This document shows, piece after piece, positions 58,591-64,000 of a stretch of DNA of 64,000 bases; positions within the stretch are counted from its first letter, which is position 1; the number at the start of each line of letters is the position of its first letter. Origin of the DNA: Bedellia somnulentella (Eukaryota > Arthropoda > Insecta > Lepidoptera > Bedelliidae). The stretch lies in NCBI GenBank assembly GCA_963576735.1, contig OY755170.1, positions 13,748,567-13,812,566 of the forward strand, given 5' to 3'. The position numbers were made by a program, and so were the translations under genes. The notes under the pieces were generated by a model that saw only the letters and a list, made by a program, of their open reading frames with translations, did not search any database and was not told where the DNA came from.

Positions 58591-59480
58591 CGCCGCTGGT
58601 TTTCAGAGTACCCACATTTTGTTTGGTCAGTGTTTGCAGTAAAAAAACCACGCCTTGTTCTTCGTGGCTTAATTCGCGGTATTTTCCTTAACTGTTACTA
58701 CTTTCATAAATAAAACACTCATAAGAGACATAGGTGTATGTTGACTTGATTCGGTATTTGAACACCCTCTCTGTAGATAGGCGGTTATTTTTACATAAGA
58801 ACATTTTACATGCGATAATATTTCCGTTTAAGTTTGCGACCTACTGGTACTTTTGAAAAAGTATTCGTCGTTCGAACCCATAACTTTCTGCTTTAGGAGC
58901 GGTAGTGTTACCATTAAACTATCAAGTTAGCAACTATAATTTTACATAATTTTACTGCTACTGTCTAAATACTGCTGTCTAAATTATTGTGTTTTTTACA
59001 GTTAGTTTGTTGATTCGTTTAAGAGTATTTTTCCCATGTTACCAGGAACATTCTGTCAGGGAATTTCAAACTTCAGAATAAAAATTAAATTTTCATATCT
59101 TTCAAATAGTTACTCATTTCGGTAGCAGGTCAAATTACCATAAAAAAAACCAAAAGAGGCTATTCTTCTAATCTGCCAAGTGATAAAGTAGCTAAGTCCC
59201 TCATTTAAGTAAGTAATTTTGTTTGACATTTTGTTTTAGGGAGTCTTTATGCCTGGACAGTGAATCAACGCGATGGAAGAAGGACTATATACACTTGTGT
59301 ACGAATACATTGCTACATAATTAAGTACAACTCAGCTAACTGGGTTACCTCACAATGTTTTCTGTAACCGACAACCACCGTGATGAATAAACATAGTTTA
59401 AGAACATTAGACTCGTCACAAGATTGAAACCCCTCTCTGTATGAGAGTAGTGATCTCCACTACTGAGCATACCTTTCTGT
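58591..59480 (-). repeat. Old SINE-B copy, interrupted
   Basis: CAGAGTACCCACATTTTG (58605) and, after about 600 bases, ACAGTGAATCAACGCGATGG to the head region (59250-59480) are the two parts of one SINE-B. The insert has a tRNA-like head of another family (58855-58930, minus strand, B box GGGTTCGAAC). Confidence 0.5.
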
Positions 59481-59854
59481 GAGTAGACCAACCATGAAAA
59501 TAACTTTAATATTTCACCTCATCACATTACTTAATGGTATTGCCTCTTCGTACCCAATCGCACTCTTTTCCGAATTCCCAGTAATAATTTTATGCATTAC
59601 GTAAGTTGAACTACGAGTGCTCAGAATATTTTTCATCACGACCACTCCTGCGTCTACAGTTGACATACCTTGCCAACACAAAAGTGTTGCAAGGAGTTTG
59701 GTAGTGAAAAATATTATTCTGCATGTTTCTTATGGCAGTTTTACATCTCTTCTCATAAATAAAACAAAAAAATGTGAGGACTTCTGCAAAACTTGCATTG
59801 AGAATTTACATTATCAACATTATTATTGGTTGCATAACCTTCTCTTACTGGGTT

Positions 59855-60010
59855 ACGCTGGCTTAGAATAGCACTACTCCATTTTTTCCCTTAGTTGTTC
59901 GTAAGAGAAAAGAGTATCTATATAATGTCTTTCAGTCACAACATTTTAAAATGGCTAAGGAATCTTGAAGACGAAGCTCTGCAAACCCACCAATGGGTTG
60001 CACGGTGGCG
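59855..60010 (+). repeat. SINE-D copy, diverged
   Basis: GGCTTAGAATAGCACTACTC and AAAATGGCTAAGGAATCTTG match SINE-D. Confidence 0.5.
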
Positions 60011-60029
60011 GGTATATAATATCAATAGT

Positions 60030-60040
60030 TTTATTTTATT
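60030..60040 (-). other. Candidate polyadenylation signals of gene 2
   Basis: Two overlapping AATAAA hexamers lie on the minus strand about 165 bases beyond the gene 2 stop codon. I see no other AATAAA on this strand between the stop and this point. Position and strand fit a 3' end for gene 2. Confidence 0.4.
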
Positions 60041-60202
60041 TTGTTTGTCTTGATAAATGATAGACGAAGTTATACTAATTAAATACAATGAAGATCAGGC
60101 AAATCATCGTTTAATTCATAATAAAAATAAAAAAATATATTATTGACATACTACAAAATAAATCCATTAGAATTAATAAAACACATTAATAATTTAGCAG
60201 TC

Positions 60203-60356
60203 TTATTGATATTTAGCTTTAACATTTTTTTTATTGGTCGTGACTGCCGCTTTTCCGGTTACATTGGTGGTACTGGATTTAAAATAAATACAATAAAACA
60301 CTCCTGCTGCTAACACTAGTATGGAAGTGAGGATGGTTATATACTCCACGCGGTTC
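60203..60356 (-). CDS. Gene 2, last exon: transmembrane segment 2, basic tail and stop
   Basis: The acceptor TGTTTGTTTCAG is followed by one base that completes a Glu codon, then 50 codons and TAA at 60203. YITILTSILVLAAGVFYCIY is a membrane helix. It is followed by a Lys-rich tail of about 25 residues ending KAKYQ. The positive tail predicts a cytosolic C-terminus, which would place the Cys loop outside the cell or in a lumen. Tandem AATAAA signals lie about 165 bases downstream. Across the three exons I see 148 residues of a two-pass or multi-pass membrane protein. The function is unknown. Confidence 0.7.
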
Positions 60357-61664
60357 CTGAAACAAACAGATAAAAGATAAAATCATTTATTTCTTCATAA
60401 AAAGAATAGTTCTCTGTATTTTGAACGTCACAAATAACTTACGCATAAGCTTAATCTCAATCTTCTTCGGATTCAAAATGTGTGTTGTTGGGAGAAGAAC
60501 CCGTGAAAAACTCTATTTTTTTTCTATGTCATTTTAGATTATTGGTGTGTCTGGAAATATCATGTATATATAATAGCCCTGGTGACACCAAGCAGTTTCA
60601 TCTATCATATAATCATTTAAACTGTAATAAGCTTTGAAATGAAGACTGCGTTTTAATGTAACTTTAAATTTCTTTATTGTTAGATTCAGAATATCATCAG
60701 GTATTTTCTTATAAAACTTTAAACATGATATCATTATTTATAAAAAAAATAAAACAATTGACCCGTTGTTAGTGTACTCATACAATTAGTCGATGAAGCA
60801 CCCCAGCCTCACACGTGTGGCGTTATTTTTCATATATTTCAGGTTTTTCCGGTCACTGCTCACCCCTTATAAAATTTTGGTAAATGATACATAGCGTATG
60901 TTACTCCTAAAGGTATGCAACTTATAAAAGAATTTCTAAAATCGTCTTTAAGTTGTTTTGGAACCTATTTATTACAGACAAACAAACAACCTACCTAATC
61001 TTTTTTTTTTATAATAGGTATAGTTAGATAGATAATCTCACCCCCGATTCCAAAGTTATATTTTTGCAAACGTTTACTTTAAAAAGGTATCAGAGTTCAT
61101 CAATTATATGTTATCGAAAGTAAAGCCGGTAAACTACATTATTGGGTTGATTAATCTCGAAAATTAAGCTCTTACGTGAAATCGGAATGTAAAATGAGCG
61201 AACATACAAAAAGAATTCGAGAACTTAAAATTGGTTCATCGCAACATTAAATTGTAACATAGAGAATATTAAGTAAAACTTTTGTGTTGTTCATATTAAA
61301 CTTACTTCACAAAAAGAAGCGGTTCTCGAATCACTGTTTAATTTATTTATTATTCCGAAATAACCACAAAATAAACTAACTAAATAAGCTAAAGATATTG
61401 GGAATTGGTAGGACACAGTCTGTTTTTCTTATGGCTCTAAAGATCTTCTTAAAGTAATCCACTATTCACTTGGTACGACCCTGTCAAACCTCTCTCGCTT
61501 CCCCAGTCATTATTCATCTCATACAGGTTTTTTATTCCTCGCACTTCCGACTTTTGCCTTGACATAACCTTTTTAATCTAGTTTGGTCGTACATATTCCG
61601 GTCATTTGAATTTTCTAAGTTTTATGCTTAAACTTAATAACTAGACTTATCATATTTAACTTAC
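60357..61664 (-). other. Gene 2 intron between its last two exons
   Basis: This is an AT-rich intron bounded by GTAAGT and TTTCAG on the minus strand. It holds a degenerate LINE-E fragment (61460-61600) and otherwise no repeat or coding stretch I recognise. The next intron upstream (61793-62201) shows nothing notable. Confidence 0.5.
61460..61600 (-). repeat. LINE-E fragment in a gene 2 intron
   Basis: The minus strand reads GAAGCGAGAGAGGTTTGACA and GGGTCGTACCAAGTG, aligning with the WRSIV-coding end of LINE-E. Confidence 0.45.
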
Positions 61665-61792
61665 TCGAATGGTGTCCCACAAATGGTGTACCACACGGCC
61701 CCGGGCGCTGGTTTCTGGTTTCGGACACAATGAAAGTCGAAATAACCTTCGTCGTAGTCTTCGGGGCAGAAATATTTTCGCTTGTGCAGAAC
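61665..61792 (-). CDS. Gene 2, internal exon: cysteine-containing extracellular loop
   Basis: The exon lies between the acceptor CACTTTTTCAG and the donor GTAAGT. It carries 42 codons plus GA. It joins the preceding exon in phase 0 and the next in phase 2, giving GAG. The peptide starts VLHKRKYFCPEDYDEGYFDF, continues HCVRNQKPAPGAVWYT and ends ICGTPF. Its cysteines (FCP, HCV, ICG) make four with the one in the previous exon, enough for two disulphides. The Tyr/Asp-rich CPEDYDEGYFDFHC block looks like a conserved ectodomain signature. I do not recognise the family. Confidence 0.7.
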
Positions 61793-62201
61793 CTGAAAAA
61801 GTGCAATTATGTTAATTGCAATTTCTTACACAAACAAAAAAGAGTTATCTTATCATTTAGCGATCTCTTTCAGAAAAACGTTTACATGAACTGTTTACGT
61901 AGGCCTGTCTTCACCATGAGTTTCATTCATTCATTACCATAACATGATTATGTTACTTGAAGATCAATAGTCTCTGCCGGCCATAACTTAAATTTTGGGC
62001 TTCAGTATAGATAAGTAAATGATTGTCTTTATTTAGCTGAAGCTTACAAAATCAAAAAAGGAAGTAAATCTAACCGTGATCGAATCGTCGGGCTTTAAAA
62101 AACCGTGTAATAACACGCGATTAAAATATCCGAAAGCCAATAAATAGTTGTTTTAATTATACTGTGCTATAGTGAAAGTCTTAGAAAATACTAAATCTAA
62201 C

Positions 62202-62367
62202 CTGTCCAAATGGCGAAGTAAGGGACACCATTTCTTTACAGTTGCCAACTGGTTCATGCAGACCGACGGACACCTCGTTTTCCGGTGAGCCCCACACCAC
62301 GAAGCTCCAGTAAATCAGGTAGTGTAGAGCCAGTTGTATTATCAAGGCATAATCGATGGCCGTTAGT
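62202..62367 (-). CDS. Gene 2, internal exon: transmembrane segment 1 and start of Cys loop
   Basis: The minus strand shows the acceptor TGTTTTTACAG and a donor GGACAG followed by GTTAGA. The exon holds one base finishing a codon, then 55 codons. The peptide begins LTAIDYALIIQLALHYLIYW and runs into FVVWGSPENE, so about 20 hydrophobic residues form a membrane helix. A polar stretch with the first cysteine (GNCKE) follows, ending SPFGQ in phase 0. A competing frame over the same bases reaches a TGA, which supports the chosen frame. At least one upstream exon is missing; I did not find it between 62.4 kb and the window edge. Confidence 0.7.
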
Positions 62368-62423
62368 CTGTAAAAACATTTGAAGAGTCTTTTGTAATTG
62401 TGATAGGGTAAAGCAAACATGGT

Positions 62424-62490
62424 TGATGGGTCTCATTAGAAGGATCCGAGTCACTCTAAGGGCAATGGAGAGGGCTATGTTAGGTGTTTA
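62424..62490 (+). pseudogene. LINE protein fragment
   Basis: The plus-strand peptide GLIRRIRVTLRAMERAMLGV matches a conserved motif (VTQRAMERAMLGV-like) near the end of the reverse transcriptase of several insect non-LTR elements. Only about 22 codons remain. Confidence 0.55.
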
Positions 62491-62742
62491 CTAGGCATAA
62501 TTTTAATAATCATAATTAAAGATCCACCAGTATAAAAAAAACTGCTTTGTCCGGATCTTTTTAATAATTTTCTATAGCCTTTGTAACTAGAACAAAGATT
62601 TTTCTAAAAATATATTGCGTAGTATCCTACCTTTCACTAGCTAACATCATTTAGAATCCAGGTTTCTATCTCATAAACCGTAGAATATTTAATATAAAAT
62701 AGATGTCTATATGTTTGAGAGAATACCAAGAAAAACTTGGAA

Positions 62743-63124
62743 TACATAACATAACATAACATAAACGTTCACGCCGAATATCCCCGAAGGGGTTTGCAGA
62801 GGTACTAATACTTCTGAACATCACGTGACTTTGTCACCTGGTGTTCAGAGTACCCACGTTTTGCATGGACAGTGTACTCACGTGATAGGGGGCAGGCCTA
62901 TCGCCGTTTTGTACGAATACACTGTCACATGACTAAGTACAACTCAGCCATGTGGGTTTCCTCACTATGTTTTCCCTCACCGTTAACAACCATGATAAAT
63001 TAACCACACATATGTCTTTAGAAAAGACAAATTGGTGTAGGCCCGACCCAGGATTTGAACACTAGTCGTTTGCACGATAACCGAGTGTTCTACCCACTGG
63101 GCTATCACGGTTGCTACCTTGTTT
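62743..63124 (-). mobile_element. SINE-B1, complete
   Basis: Tail of ACATA repeats at the left, head CTATCACGG near 63110. AACTTGGAA on both sides (62734-62742, 63125-63133). Confidence 0.8.
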
Positions 63125-63133
63125 AACTTGGAA

Positions 63134-63635
63134 AACCTAAATCAATTAACAAGTTTTATAATTAAACACGCTCAGACACAACGAATTTATTAGGAGCGAG
63201 TTTTGCGAACTATATTTGCATAATTCAAAATGTCGGTGCTCAACACAATAGCCCTAACTAACAAACTGTATGAAGCTAATTTTATGAAGCCGTGTTTCAG
63301 CAGATGCGTTTTAATACTATTCGTATAAAATATTCATACATAAATATGGTGCTTCGAAGTTCTCTTTTAATTGTTCCCCTTTTTGTTATATCTCAGTTGT
63401 TGTTTTACGATTTTAACATTAAATATATTACATATATGGCTTAGTTACTTACAAGCAACTTTACATAATTATTGTAATTATAATTTCATATATTTTTGTC
63501 CTACTTAGCTTAATATACTGTGTAAGAAATATTTCAGAGTGTTTTTGTAACTTAGATGCCAGGTACTCCCAACACTACCCACTGGATAGTCCCCTCCACC
63601 ATATATAGCAAAAATAAACTTTGTTCATATAAATA
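63134..63635. other. AT-rich DNA
   Basis: No gene or repeat recognised; upstream exons of gene 2 were not found here. Confidence 0.35.
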
Positions 63636-64000
63636 CTAGCTTTTTGCCCGCGACTTCGTCCGCGTGGACTTCATTTTTTGCATCCGGTTTACATTCAAAA
63701 TACCAAAACACTATCTTAACTTCTATTTTTTATATACATTTATATTTCCGCGGGCGTTGTAAAGGATTAACCCGATGACGACCAAGGAATGGTTTTTGTA
63801 ATCGATCAAAGAATCGTATTCAAATGCAGTATTATTAAACACAGACCAAGTATTTCTCATAAAAGCTCGACGCCGTTCAGCTTCCATTTTTGCATGCGCG
63901 GTTCTTCTCGCTAGAGACTCTTCTGGAGTCTCCGCCATTCTTGAAGCTGCCTGTCGCCCAGCTTGCTCCTCTAAACGAAGCTGTGTTTCAAGGGGCGTCT
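63636..64000 (-). mobile_element. Helitron 3' end, running off the window
   Basis: On the minus strand GCGGACGAAGTCGCGGGC, then AAAAAGCTAG and T, is the standard lepidopteran Helitron 3' hairpin and end. The 5' end is outside the window. Confidence 0.75.
63846..64000 (-). pseudogene. Helitron protein N-terminal remnant
   Basis: The minus-strand peptide LRLEEQAGRQAASRMAETPE, then ESLARRTAHAKMEAERRRAF, has the charged Ala/Arg/Glu repeat style of Helitron protein N-termini. The match stops at TW (63846) and the rest of the protein is missing before the 3' end. Confidence 0.6.

Overview
The window reads as nuclear DNA of a moth or butterfly. The base composition is AT-rich, and the interspersed repeats are ones I know from Lepidoptera: Helitrons ending in GCTAGT after a GCGAAGCCGGGGCGGG-type hairpin, repeats opening ACCGACTTCAAAAA, a CCCACTGCTGGGC motif, and short SINEs with (TATG)n or (TTATG)n tails. 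There is no bacterial gene organisation. Most short open frames are chance frames or lie inside repeats. At most five coding exons belong to host genes.

Host genes, both on the minus strand. Gene 1 has its first coding exon in a CpG-rich island (53575-54052). A second exon (32506-32649) is joined by matching splice phase across an intron of about 20.9 kb. The remaining exons are not seen and may lie beyond the left edge. The protein starts with a basic stretch, an RVVF motif of the type that docks protein phosphatase 1, and a cysteine cluster; I do not recognise the family. Gene 2 (60203-62367) contributes its last three coding exons. They encode a transmembrane segment, a loop of about 80 residues with four cysteines, a second transmembrane segment and a short basic tail. 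Its 5' exons lie further right, possibly outside the window.

Repeats by region. 1-6 kb: scattered SINEs, including one SINE nested in another, and a fold-back element. 6.26-13.73 kb: three near-identical tandem macro-units of 2.39, 2.68 and 2.39 kb. Each holds 145-bp minisatellite monomers (5, 7 and 5 canonical copies), a 5'-inverted SINE and an internally deleted Helitron. 13.6-20.3 kb: two fold-back elements of one family, one of them split by a tRNA-bearing element, then two Helitrons lying end to end. 25.9-31.1 kb: SINEs, a broken LINE reverse transcriptase, and a tandem array of four tRNA-bearing units flanked by one 16-bp target duplication and interrupted by a Helitron inserted exactly between A and T. 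32-53 kb, mostly intron 1 of gene 1: LINE 3' ends, SINE-in-SINE nests and a three-level nest (SINE, TIR element, SINE). 54-64 kb: the promoter region of gene 1, more SINEs, gene 2, and the 3' end of a Helitron running off the right edge.

The mobile elements seem to work as a network. SINE-B, SINE-D and LINE-E share a 3' terminal design (C-rich/G-rich stem-loop, then GGCGTGA or GCCGTGA, then TATG repeats) and make target duplications of mostly 9-15 bp, as expected if one LINE machinery moves all three. The tRNA-bearing element (called tC here) also makes 12-16 bp duplications and often has inverted 5' parts. Names such as SINE-A, SINE-B and tC are local labels, not database names.
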